Shown piece after piece: positions 46,372 to 60,500 of a stretch of 64,000 nucleotides of DNA. The translations under genes and the position numbers were made by a program. The stretch covers positions 36,319 to 100,318 of the forward strand of contig NW_023501131.1 in the NCBI RefSeq assembly GCF_014066305.1. The letters are read 5' to 3'. The DNA comes from Letharia columbiana (Eukaryota > Ascomycota > Lecanoromycetes > Lecanorales > Parmeliaceae). The first letter of the stretch is position 1. Each line of letters starts with the position of its first letter. The notes beneath the pieces are model-generated. The model was not told the origin of the DNA and made no database searches. It was given only the letters and a program-made list of their open reading frames with translations.

Positions 46372-47298
46372 GCGTTATATATTCGTTTATATATATTAGA
46401 ATTTAGCGTTATATATTCGTTTATATATACTAGAATTTAATATTATATATTCGTTTATATATACTAGAATTTAACGTTATATATTCGTTTATATACGCTA
46501 GAATTTAGCGTTATATATTCGTTTATATACGCTAAAATTTAACGTTATATATTCGTTTATATACGCTAGAACTTAACGTTATATATTCGTTTATATACGC
46601 TAGAATTTAACGTTATATATTCGTTTATATACGCTAGAATTTAACGTTATATATTCGTTTATATACGTTAGAATTTAACGTTATATATTCATTTATATAC
46701 GCTAAAATTTAACGTTATATATTCGTTTATATACGCTAGAACTTAACGTTATATATTTATTTATATACGTTAAAATTTAACGTTATATATTTATTTATAT
46801 ACGCTAGAATTTAGCGTTATATATTCGTTTATATATATTAGAATTTAACGTTATATATTCGTTTATATACGCTAGAACTTAACGTTATATATTCGTTTAT
46901 ATATATTAGAATTTAACGTTATATATTTATTTATATACGCTAGAATTTAGCGTTATATATTCGTTTATATATATTAGAATTTAACGTTATATATTCGTTT
47001 ATATACGTTGAAATTTAACGTTATATATTAGTTTATATATATTAGAATTTAGCGTTATATATTTATTTATATATATTAGAATTTAACGTTATATATTCGT
47101 TTATATACGCTAGAATTTAACGTTATATATTCGTTTATATACGTTAAAATTTAACGTTATATATTCGTTTATATACGTCGAAATTTAGCGTTATATATTC
47201 GTTTATATATATTAAAATTTAACGTTATATATTCGTTTATATACGTTAAAATTTAGCGTTATATATTCGTTTATATACGTTAAAATTTAATATTATAT
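46372..47298 (+). repeat. Satellite: 27 units of 34 bp
   Basis: The unit reads gttatatattcgtttatatacgctagaatttaac with variants at CpG and TpA positions. From 46374 to 47291 there are 27 unit lengths with no phase change (27 x 34 = 918). Differences between units are nearly all C/T or G/A. No frame is open across it. Confidence 0.92.
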
Positions 47299-48094
47299 AA
47301 ATCTTATATTATTAATATTAAAATCTATTCTTCTTTATATAAATTATAATATACTTTCTTTTATATTTACTAGTTATATATATTAAATCTTTATATTATA
47401 TTAATTTAATATATAATATTATTAAGTATTATAATCTTTTATATATAATTTTAACTTAATTTTATTAATCTTAAGATAAATCTAAATAGAAAACTCTATT
47501 AAGACTTAATTTTTTAATATATTACTCGATATATAATATTTATACTCTATATATATATAATTTTTAATAAAAATATATAATTACGTAATATAGTCTTTTT
47601 TAAAAATTTTAATAAAAGTTAAATAAATAGTTAAATAGATCTTTATTAAATTAGAAGCTATAATATAATAATTAAAAAGTAAACTTTTAATTTTATTCTA
47701 TTAAAAAATTTAATTAACTTAGCTATAGTAGCGATATTAATATTTAAGAATATTATATATTTTAATAAACGCGTAATATTATATAGAAATTCTCTTATAA
47801 TATATAATTTTTAAGATAATTATTATAATACTCGCTAAATCGATAATATAATATATTAGAAAAAATATCGTAATCTCGCTAATTAGTTTATTACTTTAAT
47901 TAAATATTATAATCTCTCTCTATTTTTTAAATAATTAGACTTATAAGAGTTATTATAGTAATATATATAAGTAAATAAGTAAATAGAATATCGCCGCGAT
48001 AATATATATAAATAATTAAATAATTAAACTTATAAAGAGTAAAGCGAAGAGCGAAGTAGAGATAATTTATTCTTTTAAGTCTATAGCTTTTTTA
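47299..48094. other. RIP-degraded AT-rich DNA
   Basis: No gene. The segment near 47460-47560 has RIP-type composition; the closing part leads into the tandem array described next. Confidence 0.4.
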
Positions 48095-51000
48095 CTTTAA
48101 TATATATTATATAATAAAATAAATAAGAGATATTAACTTCTATATTTAAGTATCTTTCGATATAAAAAAAATACTTAAACTTCTTATAAGTAAAATAGTA
48201 AATTATTATATATAATTTCTTATTATTAATTATTTTTTCGATATAGTAATAGTATTTATCGTCTTCTATTTTATTTATTATTTATTAATAAGTAAAGGCC
48301 TATGAATTAAATTTATGAAGTTGGATTTTTCTAAGTTAAATCGAATTTTAGCCCTAGCCCTAAGTTAAATCGAACTCTAATCGCTTGCTATACGTTTTGG
48401 ACCTACATATAGATATATATATGCGGAGAGAGGCGCGCTAAGGCCTAATTAGGAAGGTGTATCGAGTGTGGAGAATTAATCTATAACAATTGCCTATAAA
48501 AAATAGAGAAATGCTATGTCCTCATGGCAAGAAGTATACATATATGATTTTTCGAATATCGGAAATTAATGGAGATGTCAGGCTAATTAGTAGTGTGAAT
48601 TCTACAATATCTCCTACCGTAGTGAAATCTTTCGAATAATGAAATAGCTGTAGATATCGGACGGTTTTAATTCGTCCAAATATGCATCGTTCGATATTCC
48701 TTCTATAGAGGCCCAATTGACTATAATCGTCGTAGTAGATCCTCCTCTTATAACGTTATTGTAGTGATGTATCATATTAATATAGTGAGAATGACAGGTC
48801 AAGTTGCAGTAGTATTCTCCGCTTGCTAAGTAAAGATTTGATGTGAAACCGTAGAGAGCATATGACGTGGAATCTTGGAGAGCTGAGCCGTGTTCTTGGT
48901 GCTGAGGGCCTTATTGCCGCTTAATTTCTCCACAGTATTCTTCATAGTATTCTCCGCAATATTCTCCGCATTTGCTTATTATAGTTCCTCCTCTTACTCC
49001 TTAATGCAGTAAGGATGATAGGCTAAGTTGCAGTGGTGTTCTCCGCTTGCTGAGTAATGATTTAATATAAAATCGTGGAGAGTATATGACGTGGGATCTT
49101 GAAGAGCTAAGCCGTATTTTTGACGATAATAGCCTTATTACCGCTTGGTTTCTCCGTAGTATTCTCCGCATTTACCTATTGTAGTTCCTCCTCTTACTCC
49201 TTCTCTTATAGAGTATCAGACTAAGTAACTAGCTGAGTAGCTGACTGAGTGAATGATTGATATAACGTAAGATCTTAGAGAGCTAAGCCGTGTTCTTGAC
49301 GATGGTAACCTTATTGCCGCTTGATTTCTCCGCAGTATTCTCCGCATTTGCCTATTATAGTTCCTCCTCTTACTTCTCCTCTTATAGAGTATTAGACTAA
49401 GTGGCTAGCTAAGTAGCTAACTGAGTAAATAACTAATATAACGTGGGATCTTGGAGAGCTGAGCCGTGTTCTTGACGATAATAACCTTATTACCGCTTGG
49501 TTTCTTCGTAGTATTCTCCGCATTTGCCTATTATAGTTCCTCCTCTTACTTCTTCTCTTATAGAGTATCAGACTAAGTAGCTAGCTAAGTGACTAATTGA
49601 GTGAATAACTAATATAACGTGGGATCTTAGAGAGCTGAGCCGTGTTCTTGATGATGGTGGTCTTATTGCCGCTTGATTTCTCCGTAGTATTCTCCGTAGT
49701 ATTCTCCGCATTTGCTTACTATAGTAACTTCTCTTGCCCTAGCTAAATGGATTAATATAAGATCGTGAAGAGTAGACCTGTTATATTACTACTGCTGCTG
49801 ACTATATTCGTAATATTCTCTATAGTATTCTCCGTATTCGCCTATTATAGTTCCTCCTCTTATTTCACTAAGTACTCTAGCTGAGTAGCTGACTAAGTAA
49901 CTAACTGAGTGAATAACTAAGTAACTAGCTGACGATCTAACTAAGTGGATTGCTGAGTTAATAGGGTAGGTAGTATTAATTAAGCGGCTGGTTAAGTATC
50001 GCTGGCTTAGAAGGAGTATATAGGGAAGAACGATGGCTGTGAATCCGTTCGGGCTCTTTTTAAAGGCCTTTCAACGCGTTTTTAAGTATAAACGGGTAGA
50101 GGAGGAAAACGCGTTCTGGGAGGTAGCATCGCTGGGTTGGAAGGCTCTATCGCTGGCTTAGGAGGAGTATATAGGGGAGGACGTATCCGTTTAGGCTCTT
50201 TTTAAGGGTCTTTCAACGCGTTTATAAGTAGTAGTAGATAGCTATTAAGCTCGCTTACGGCCTCGATTACTAGTAATAGCGGATTCGCCGAGAGGCGGCC
50301 TGAAGGCGTTAGTAGGGGGTTTAAAAGAGGGGCGAAAGGGATACGTGTCTTAGATACTTAGTAACATTTGGGCGAGGGGTATCGAGGGCGAATTTATTTA
50401 TAATTGGTGGATTAATAGAATTATAGAAGAAGAATAATTACACAAATAGGTGAAAGGATTATTATTCGATCTCGGACGCGTCTGGTGTGTGGCTACTATA
50501 ATTACTATATTTAAATATTTATTTTATTCACTAATAGTAGGCTAAACTTTATTATTTTTACAGCGTTAGAAAGCGTATATCGAACTCTATAATTTACGAA
50601 ATTATGAAGAAATAGCATTCGTAGGGAGCTGGTTATTTTAGAGTGTAAAACTTCTATATATAAATTTTTAATAAGGGAGCTCGAGAGGGCTAGCGGGCTA
50701 ACTTAGCCGGTCTAATTAAAGAGCGTAGTAACCTTAAATTTATAATTGGCTGTATATACAAAAATAAGGTTTTTTAGATCAGCCCTACCTTATTCTTTTA
50801 TATATACTAATAATATATATCTTTTATATTAATTAATTATCTTATTATTATTAAATAAATTATTTATTTCTACTTTTAAAAAAGTAAATAAAGTTGAAAA
50901 AAGAGTATTTAAAGAGTTTAACGTAGAGAGTTATAATTCGATTTTAATATTTAATAATTAAAATAAAGAAAGCTTTATTCTCGAGAAAGTAAGATAAAAA

Positions 51001-54000
51001 TAAGAGAGAGAAGTTAATAAAGAAAGAAGAAGAAAAGTTATTAAAGAGAGAGAAGACTAATCTATCGTTATTAATAGAATTTTAATAAAAAAACTTTAAA
51101 TATATATTAAAGCTTCTATTATCCGCTAGACGATTTTCTTTTTTATCTTAATAATCTAGATTTATAATTTTATCTTACTTTTAAATTTCGTTAAGATTCT
51201 AAATCTCTTATTTCTTCTTTTATTTATTCTTTGATTTATTCTTTAATATCTAAAACTCTTAGCGATAATATTATCTCTTATTTAGAAAACTTAATTTCTT
51301 TAATTTCTTTTAAATCTATAGTTTCTTTATTCTAATATATATTAAATAATAAAATAAATAAGAGATATTAACTTTTATACTTAAGTATCTTTTAATATAA
51401 GAAAAATATCTAAATCTTTTATATATAAAATAGTAAATTATTATATATAATTTTTTATTATTAATTATCTTTTTAACGTAGAAGTAATATTCGTTATCTT
51501 TTATCTTATCTATTATTTATTAATAATATATATCTCTTATATAAATTAATTATCTTATTATTAATAAGTAAATTATTTATCTTTATTTTTAAAAGAATAA
51601 ATAAAGTCGAAGAAAGAGTATTTATAGAGTTAAGAATAAGAAGTTATAATTTAATTTTAATATTTAATAATTAAAGTAAAGAAAGTTTCGCTTTTAAAAA
51701 AGTAAAATAAAAAGAGAGAAAGAGAAGTTTAACGAAAGAAGAGAGAGAGAGAAGTTATTAAAGAGAAAGAAGATTAATCTATTATTATTAATAGAATTTT
51801 AATAAAAAAATTTTAAATATATATTAAAGCTTTTATTATTCGCTAGACGATTTTATTTTTTATTTTAATAATTTAAATATATATAAAAGAGTTAATTTTA
51901 TTAATTTAAATTTATTAGTATAAAGAGTATATTTTTATATATCTCGCGGTTTTTTATAATAAGAAGCGTTTTATAGTATTATCAATATTAAATAATATAT
52001 AATATAATAAAAATTAAGCGAATTTTAATATTAGCTTTATAAGTAAAGATAAATAATAAATATATTATAATAAGTATATTATAATAAATTTATAATTTTC
52101 TATATTATCTTATTATAAATAATAATAAATATATAATTTTATAAAAGTTTAATCTTAAATAACGATTATATAATTAGAGATTTTTTAATAATATATATAA
52201 TATTAAGTTATAATTTATCGAGTTAATAGAATATATAATTATCTTTTTATTAAGATTTATAATAACTTAATTATTATTTAATTATAATAATTATTATAAT
52301 AGAGTTAACTTTTAAAATATATTAATAATTTAAATTATTATTTTTAATACTTAAATATTATCTTATAATTTAAAAATAATTATAAAATATATATTATAAG
52401 TAATAGCGAGAATATAAGATATATAATAAGTCTATTATAATAAATCTATTAAAAAAAAAGAATAAATATTAAAATATAATAATAAAAATAATAATAATTA
52501 ATTTTATTTAAGCGAGCTAGTTAAAATATAAAGCTTTTTATATTAAAGCTATATATAATATAATTATAATTATTATTCTTCTTTAAACTCTCTTTTATTA
52601 TAATTTTATAATCTTCTATCTCTTTTAATTATAATAATTTCTTCTCTTTAAATTATAATAAAATTAGATTTTAATTTATTAAGATTTATTTTTTAATCTT
52701 AATTATTAGAAAAGCTAGCGTTTTTATATTTATAAATCTAATTATAAAATATTATTAAGTATTATAATCTTTTATATATATTAAAATCTTATAAATAAAG
52801 ATTTCTTAAAGCTCAATAATTAGCTTTCTAAAATAATATATCTTAATTAAATCTTAATTAATTAAGAGCTAATCTTATTAATTATATATATAAAAATTTA
52901 AATTAAATATTTTATTTTACTTTTAAGAAAGTAGACGAAGTAATATATTTAGTTATATTATATTATTATATTTTTATTAATTTTACTCTATTTATAAAAA
53001 GCGAAATAGCTTACTAATTATTAAGCTATTATTTTAAATATAATTTATATTTATAATCTATCTTTAATAAATTAAAATATTATATCTATACTCGAGGCTC
53101 GCGTATAAATATAATTTTATCTTATTTTTAGATTTCGTTTAAATTCTAAATCTCTTATCTCTTCTCTTATTTATTCTTTAATTTCTTCTTCGATATCTTA
53201 AACTTCTAATAATAATATTATTATTTATTCTAAAATATTAACTTTTTAAACTTCTTTTAAATTTATATCTTTTTTATTTTAATATATATTAAATAATAAA
53301 ATAAATAAAAGATATTAGCTTTTATATTTAAGTATCTTTTAATATATAAAAAATACTTAAACTTTTTATATATAAAATAGTAAATTATTATATATAATCT
53401 CTTATTATTAATTATCTTCTTAATATAAAAGTAATATTCATTATCTTTTATTTTATCTATTATTTATTAATAATATATATCTTTTATATAAATTAATTAT
53501 CTTATTACTAGCGAATAAATTATTTATCTCTATTTTTAAAAAAGTAAATAAAGTTAAAGAAAGAAAGTTTAAAGAGTTAAGAGTAGAGAGTTATTATTTA
53601 ATTTTAATACTTAATAATTATAAAAGCGAAGTAAAATAAAAAAAAAGAGAGAAGTTAATAAAGAAAGAGTTTTATTTATTATTTATTAATAATATATATC
53701 TCTTATATAAATTAATTATCTTATTACTAGCGAATAAATTATTTATTTTTATTTTTAAAGAAATAGATAAAGTTAAAAAAAGAAAGTTTAAAGAGTTAAA
53801 AGTAAGAAGTTATAATATAATTTTAATATTTAATAACTATAAAAGCGAAGTAAGATAAGAGAAGAGAAGAGAAGTTAACGAAGAAAGAGAAAGAAAAGTT
53901 ATTAAAGAGAGAGAAGGCTAATATATTATCGCTAATAGAATTTTAATAAAAAGACTTTAAATATATATTAAAGCTTCTATTATTTATAAAATAATTTTCT

Positions 54001-56280
54001 TTTTTATTTTAATAATCTAAATATATATAAAAGAGTTAATTTTATTAATCGAAATTTATTAATATAAAAAGCGTATTTTTATATATCTCGCGATACTTTA
54101 TAATAAAAAGCGCTTTATAATATTATTAATATTAAATAATATATAATATAATAAAAATTAAGCGAATTTTAATTATAAGAAATATATTATAATAGATTTA
54201 TTATAATAGATTTATTATAATAAATTTATTAAAAAGAAAAGAATAAGCGTTAAAATATAATAATAAAAATAATAATAATTAGCTCTATTTAAATAAGCTA
54301 GTTAAAATATAAGACTTTTTATATTAAAGCTATATATAATATAATTATAACTATTATTCTTCTTTAAACTTTCTTTTATTATAATCTTATAATTTTTTAT
54401 CTCTTTTAATTATAATAATATAATTTCTTCTCTTTTAATTATAATAAAATTAAATCTTAATTTATTAAGATTTATTTTTTAATCTCGATTATTAGAAAAG
54501 TTAGCGTCTCTATATTTATAAATCTAATTATAAAATATTATTAAATATTATAATTTTTTATATATATTAAAATCTTATAAATAAAGATTTCTTAAAGCTT
54601 AATAGTTAGCTTTCTAAAATAATATATCTTAATTAAATCTTAATTAATTAAGAGTTAATCTTATTAATTATATATATAAAAATTTAAATTAAATATTTTA
54701 TCTTATTTTCGAGAAAGTAAATAAAGTAATATATTTAATTATATTATATTATTATATTTTTATTAATCTTACTCTATTTATAAAAAGCGAAATAGTCTAC
54801 TAATTATTAAGCTATTATTTTAAATATAATTTATACTTATAATCTATCTTTAATAAATTAAAATATTATATTTATATTTAAAACTCGCGTATAAATATAA
54901 TTTTATATTATCTCTAGATTTTATTTAAATTCTAAATCTCTTATCTCTTCTCTTATTTATTCTTCGATCTTTTTTTTAATATCTTAAGCTTCTAGTAATA
55001 ATATTATTATTTATTCTAAAATATTAACTTCTTAAACTTCTTTTAAATCTATATCTTCTTTATTTTAATATATATTAAATAATAAAATAAATAAAAGATA
55101 TTAGCTTTTATATTTAAGTATCTTTTAATATATAAAAAATATTTAAACTTCTTATATATAAAATAGTAAATTATTATATATAACTCTTTATTATTAATTA
55201 TCTTCTTAATATAGAAGTAATATTTATTATCTTTTATCTTATCTATTATTTATTAACGATATATATCTTTTATATAAATTAATTATCTTATCGCTAGCGA
55301 ATAAATTATTTATCTCTATTTTTAAAAAAGTAAATAAAGTTAAAAAAAAAAAAGTTTAAAGAGTTAAGAGTAAAGAGTTATAATTTAATTTTAATATTTA
55401 ATAATTATAAAAGCGAAGTAAAATAAAAAAAAAAGAGAGAAGCTGATAAAGAAAGAGTTTTATCTACTATTTATTAATAATATATATCTCTTATATAAAT
55501 TAATTACTTTATCGCTAGCGAATAAATTATTTATTTTTATTTTTAAAAAAGTAAATAAAGTTAAAAAGAGAAAGTTTAAAGAGTTAAGAGTAGAGAGCTA
55601 TTATTTAATTTTAATATTTAATAATTATAAAAGCGAAGTAAAATAAGAAAAAGAAAGAGAAGTTAATAAAGAAAGAGAAAGAAGAGTTATTAAAAAAGAA
55701 GAATATTAATATATTATCGCTAATAAAATTTTAATAAAAAGACTTTAAATATATATTAAAGCTTTTATTATTTATAAGATAATTTTCTTTTTTATTTTAA
55801 TAATCTAAATATATATAAAAGAGTTAATTTTATTAATCGAAATTCGTTAATATAAGAAGCGTATTTTTATATATCTCGCGATATTTTATAATAAGAAGTA
55901 TCTTATAATATTATTAATATTAAATAATATATAATATAATAAAAATTAAGCGAATTTTAATTATAAGAGATATATTATAATAAATTTATTATAATAAATC
56001 TATTAAAAAAAAAAGAATAAGTATTAGAATATAATAATAAAAATAATAATAATTAGCTTTATTTAAATAAGCTAATTAAAATATAAGACTCTTTATATTA
56101 AAGCTATATATAATATAATTATAATTATTATTCTTCTTTAAACTCTCTTCTATTATAATTTTATAATCTTTTATCTCTTTTAATTATAATAATATAATTT
56201 CTTCTCTTTTAATTATAATAAAATTAGATCTTAATTTATTAAGATTTATTTTTTAATCTTAATTATTAGAAAAGCTAGCG
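48095..56280 (+). repeat. Tandem array of a kilobase-scale AT-rich unit, interrupted by R1
   Basis: A landmark block (atatattaaataataaaataaata ... tattatttattaata) recurs at about 48095, 51330, 53275 and 55067. Once the 2.5-kb R1 insertion is removed, spacings are about 0.7, 1.95 and 1.8 kb. Shared sub-blocks include tctatttttaaaaaagtaaataaagtt, agcgaattttaat and cttaattaaatcttaattaattaagag. A 224-bp sub-duplication occurs twice (about 53452/53676 and 55244/55468). No reading frame survives. Confidence 0.65.
48291..50807 (+). mobile_element. R1 repeat, 2517-bp copy with target duplication (youngest copy)
   Basis: Starts AGTAAAGGCCTATGAATT and ends TTATATATAC, flanked on both sides by TAATA (48286-48290 and 50808-50812). 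Uninterrupted counterparts of the site (tttattaataatatatatct) are present in neighbouring array units near 51525 and 53465. Most CpA and TpG sites remain, in contrast to its host DNA. Five modules beginning gtgggatcttggagagctgag lie at 48867, 49091, 49267, 49443 and 49619; the last three intervals are exactly 176 bp. Each module includes ttctccgca repeats, a cctcctctta tract and gactgagtagct repeats. Short minus-strand frames at 48522-48802 look accidental. Termini are neither TG/CA nor clear inverted repeats, so class is unknown. Confidence 0.8.
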
Positions 56281-57560
56281 CTTACGCTAGAAGCTTAATA
56301 ATCTTAATAATATAATATTTTTTAATCTCGATTACTTTATAATAATTAATTTTTTATTTATATATATTACTACTTCGATATAAATCTTAATTATTATAAT
56401 CTCTAATTATAATTTTAATTATAATAATTTCTTAGTCGATAGTCTAGCTATAGATCTTAATTATATAAATTTATATCTATTATTAATCTAATTTAAATTA
56501 ATATAATTTAAACTCTATAAATTATCTATAATTATATTAATAAAAAGAAATTATTTAATTAAGATATTAAGTATAAAGCTAATTATATTCTAATATTTAT
56601 TAAAAAGATTATTATAAATTTAAAGAAAGTAAAGATAGAGATTAAGAAGATTATTAAAGAGTTAAAATTAGCTATTAATAATAATATTAATATATCTCTT
56701 ACTATTAAAAACTCTAAATTTAATAAAAAAAATAAGACTTTTAATTAGAAGCTCTATAGTAATAACGAATATAAGACTCTTAATTAGAAGTCTTATAATA
56801 ATAATAAATATAAGACTCTTAGCTAGAAGCTTTATAGTAATAACGAATATAAGACTTTTAATTAAAAGCTTTATAATAATAAAGATAAGACTTTTAATTA
56901 GAAGTCTTATAGTAATAAAGATAAGACTTTTAGCTAGAAGCTTTATAATAATAATAAAAAATTAATTTTAGAAGCTTTATAATAATAATAAAAGCGATAA
57001 GAACTTTCTTTTATTAAGCTAGATAACTAAGAAAATATATATTTAAAAAACTTATATCTAATATCGAAATAATTTTAATATCTCTACTTATTATCTTCTA
57101 CTCTATATAGATTCTAGCTAATATATATATATTTAGATAATATCTAAAAAGTATAAGATAATTACTACGCTTATATTAATAATCTTATTTAAATAAGCTT
57201 ATATTAGCTTTCGCTATTACGATATTCTAAATAATTTATTTATCTAAAACTATATACTAATTTAGTCTTAAATTAAGATTCTTTAATATTTTAAAATAAT
57301 ATTATTTAAAAATAATCTTATTTATATTTAATAAACTCTTCTCTTAATATAAAGCGCTTTCTTCTATTATATACTCGCTTTTAATAAAATATTAATTAAA
57401 TTATAAAAAATCGTTAATTAATATTATATTATTTTTAATAAATTTATTTAAATTATAAACGCTAAGTATATTAAATTATTTAATTTAGCGAAATTTATAT
57501 TATTTATAATAGAGATTAAGAAGATTTTAATTAATAATCGCGATATCGAAGTTATTAACT
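56281..57560 (+). repeat. RIP-degraded repeat G, first copy, with inner minisatellite
   Basis: About 56420-57560 is repeated in the same orientation at about 62295-63385 (landmarks ataaatttatatctattattaatctaattt, aattatctataattatattaata, tttcgctattacgatattc). Between 56735 and 56995 there is a minisatellite of aagactcttaattagaagtcttataataataa-type units, about six copies, absent or reduced to one unit in the second copy. The lysine/glutamate-like codon pattern after 56600 (aaagattattataaatttaaag) hints at a former coiled-coil coding region, but all frames are broken. Confidence 0.6.
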
Positions 57561-60500
57561 ACGTTAAGAAGATTTATAAAGAATATTAATTAAAAGTAAA
57601 AAAGAGAGACTTAAATCTTATCGCTTAATATATTACTTATTTTCTTTTTAATTATATATCTAAATATCTTAATTAAATTATAAAATATAAGAGAGTAATA
57701 AAGAAGAAGTATATTAAAGATATATTAAGGAAATTTTTATAAGTCTTTAAATATATAATCTTCTTCTTTCTTTCTTTAAATTCTCTCTTTTTATAAATAT
57801 AAGAAACTTAAATAATTATTTAGATTCTATATTAATATTTCTCTAGCTATTTAAAAATTTATAATTAAAAAATTTATATAAATTTAATTACTTATTAATT
57901 AATAGTAGTTAAGAATATAAAGATTTTTCTTATAATATTTAATATATATATTATAAAGATATTAAAGCGCGATATAGTATCTTAGATTTCTCTTATAAAG
58001 ACTAATATAATAAATCTAAAGAATATAACTTTTAAGAAACTTTTTACTTTCTTTAAATTATTAACTTTATAATTTTTAAATTAAATATTTCTTAAAGTAA
58101 GCGACGCTATTAAGAGTAAGATATTAGAATTAATATAAATATAATATTAATATAAGTAAAATAGATTAAGAATAATAAGACTATCGAATTATATATATAA
58201 GAAGAAGATATAATATAGTAGAAGATATCTTCGTTAAGGCTCGCTAGTTATAGAGCTAAATAGTATATTAAAAATACGCTCGTAATATTACTTCTCTCTC
58301 TTAAATAGCTATAGTCTTTATAGCTAGTAGATCGAAGATATAAATCTATTACTTATCTTATATCTTTAAATATTTATAATTCGTATAGATCTTAATTAAA
58401 GAGAATTAAGATTCTAAAGATATAGCTATATCTTATCTACGTATTAATAAGATTCTTTAAATTCTTCTTTTATCTAGTCTACTTACTATAGACCTTCGAA
58501 AGAATTAAATCATTTTATTATATACGTATTAAACTCGCTGAAAATTTATAAAAATAAAGAACTTTTAATATTCGAGAACTTTTAATATAATATTCTTCTT
58601 TAGCGGCGATAGTAGTAATATTAGACTTTATATAAATTCCCGTATTAACCTCGTTACTAACTAGAGATATAGCGAGTATAAAAAGCCTAGTTTAATAAAA
58701 ATCGATAAAAGAATAAATAAGTAATAATTATAATTATTTTAATTATTTATAATAACTTTCGAGTTAATATTTTAGCGTAAAGAATATTAATAAAATAATA
58801 TAATATAATTAATAAATAGATTTTAAGCCGAATCGAGCCGTAGACGCTAAAACTCTAAATTAATATTAAATGATTTCGATGTAAGTTTCTTTATAAGGCG
58901 CTATATAGTCGATATCGATTAAGGCTATTAACGACGATAGTAAGATACGTAAATAACGTATTATAGCTTCGAAAGCCCTTTAGATATATAATAATAAGGG
59001 GAGCCTACTTAATAAATCTAATATAAGATAGTTATTAAGTAATATAGATCTAAGAAATCGATTTTACGAATATAAAAAATAAAATGAGATTATTATCGAT
59101 TTTAATTTATTAAATACGATAGTTTTAAGTTTATGCTTATAAAAAGCTCTAATAACTAAGCTTATATACTTTATCGAAATTTATATCGAGTTCGAAGTAT
59201 TTATTATACTTTTATATATAAGTCTAATTCTTATCTATAAGATTCTCTATCTTAATAAGATTTAAATTCTATATATTAAAAGTAGAGCGAGTTATAATCG
59301 AGTATCCCTTCTTTATATTAATCTTAATCTTTACTTTTATATATTACTTCGCGAATCTTTTAATCTTCTTTTCGATAAATTTCTTAATAGATTATTAATA
59401 TTAAAGCTATATTTTTATAATATATTTCTTTAATTTAGATATAGTTTAATCTCTTATTAATAGATTAATTAAGTTATATAAACGAAGTTTTAATTTCTTT
59501 TATATATCGTTTATTAGACTATTATTTCTAAGATCGTTAAGACTATTATTTCTAAAATTATATTTAATATACTTAATAAGATTATCGTAGAATTTAAGAA
59601 ATAGTTAACTTTCTTAACTTATTTTATTATAAGTATATTAATAGATTTTCTTAAGAATAAATAAGAATATCTTATATACGTTATTTAAATAATTTAGAAG
59701 ATTATCGACTATAGAGTATAAGCGATATCGTTATCTAATAGATATATATTAACTAGCTTTCCCTTTAAGTCTTACTATAATATAAATAATTTTAAAAATA
59801 TTAATAAGAAAATAATTATTATTATAAATAAGCTTATCTTAAATTCTTATTTTTTAGTTATTAAATAATATTAAATTAATATTTATAAAGATAGATAAAT
59901 TTAATAGTCTTAAGACTAAGTAGTTATCTAAATAACTATAAAGAGATTAATTAATATCGATATACTCTTAAATATCTTAAAATCTCATAAAGTAAGTAGT
60001 AGTAAGAACGAAGACGAAGTAGAGATATTAGACGAGTTTTAGCTCTATATCTTCTCTTAATTAATATAAAATAGAGAAGAAGAGAGTAAAGATATTTTTC
60101 TTATATCTTCGATATTCTATAATATCGCTAATAAAGATTCTTAGTAGATAGAGACGATATTATACTTATAATATATAAAGTAATAGCGAATTTAAAAGAT
60201 AAATATCTTTTATATAAATCTTACGTATAGTATAAATAAGACTATTTTACTATATATAGAAGATCGTAGTCTAGAGAGAGTATTCTTATATCGACGATCG
60301 CGAGATACTCTTAATTCTTTAATAGATATAGTAATTCTAAATATAGATAACTACTATTATTCTTATTTCTCGCTAATAATATTTTCTTTTAAGTAGTTTA
60401 TAAATATATACTACTTTAAAATAGTCGTAGAATAATTAATTATATATCTCTCGAATAATATCGATATATATATTATCGAATATCTATAAACTATTCTTAT

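Noticed and set aside
46372..47298. CRISPR array
   Set aside because: The 34-bp units are head-to-tail with no unique spacers, and the context is eukaryotic.
48522..48802. Two short minus-strand frames as genes
   Set aside because: They lie in the repeated left part of R1, overlap one another, and the aligned copies at 35.3 kb and 44.4 kb do not keep them open.
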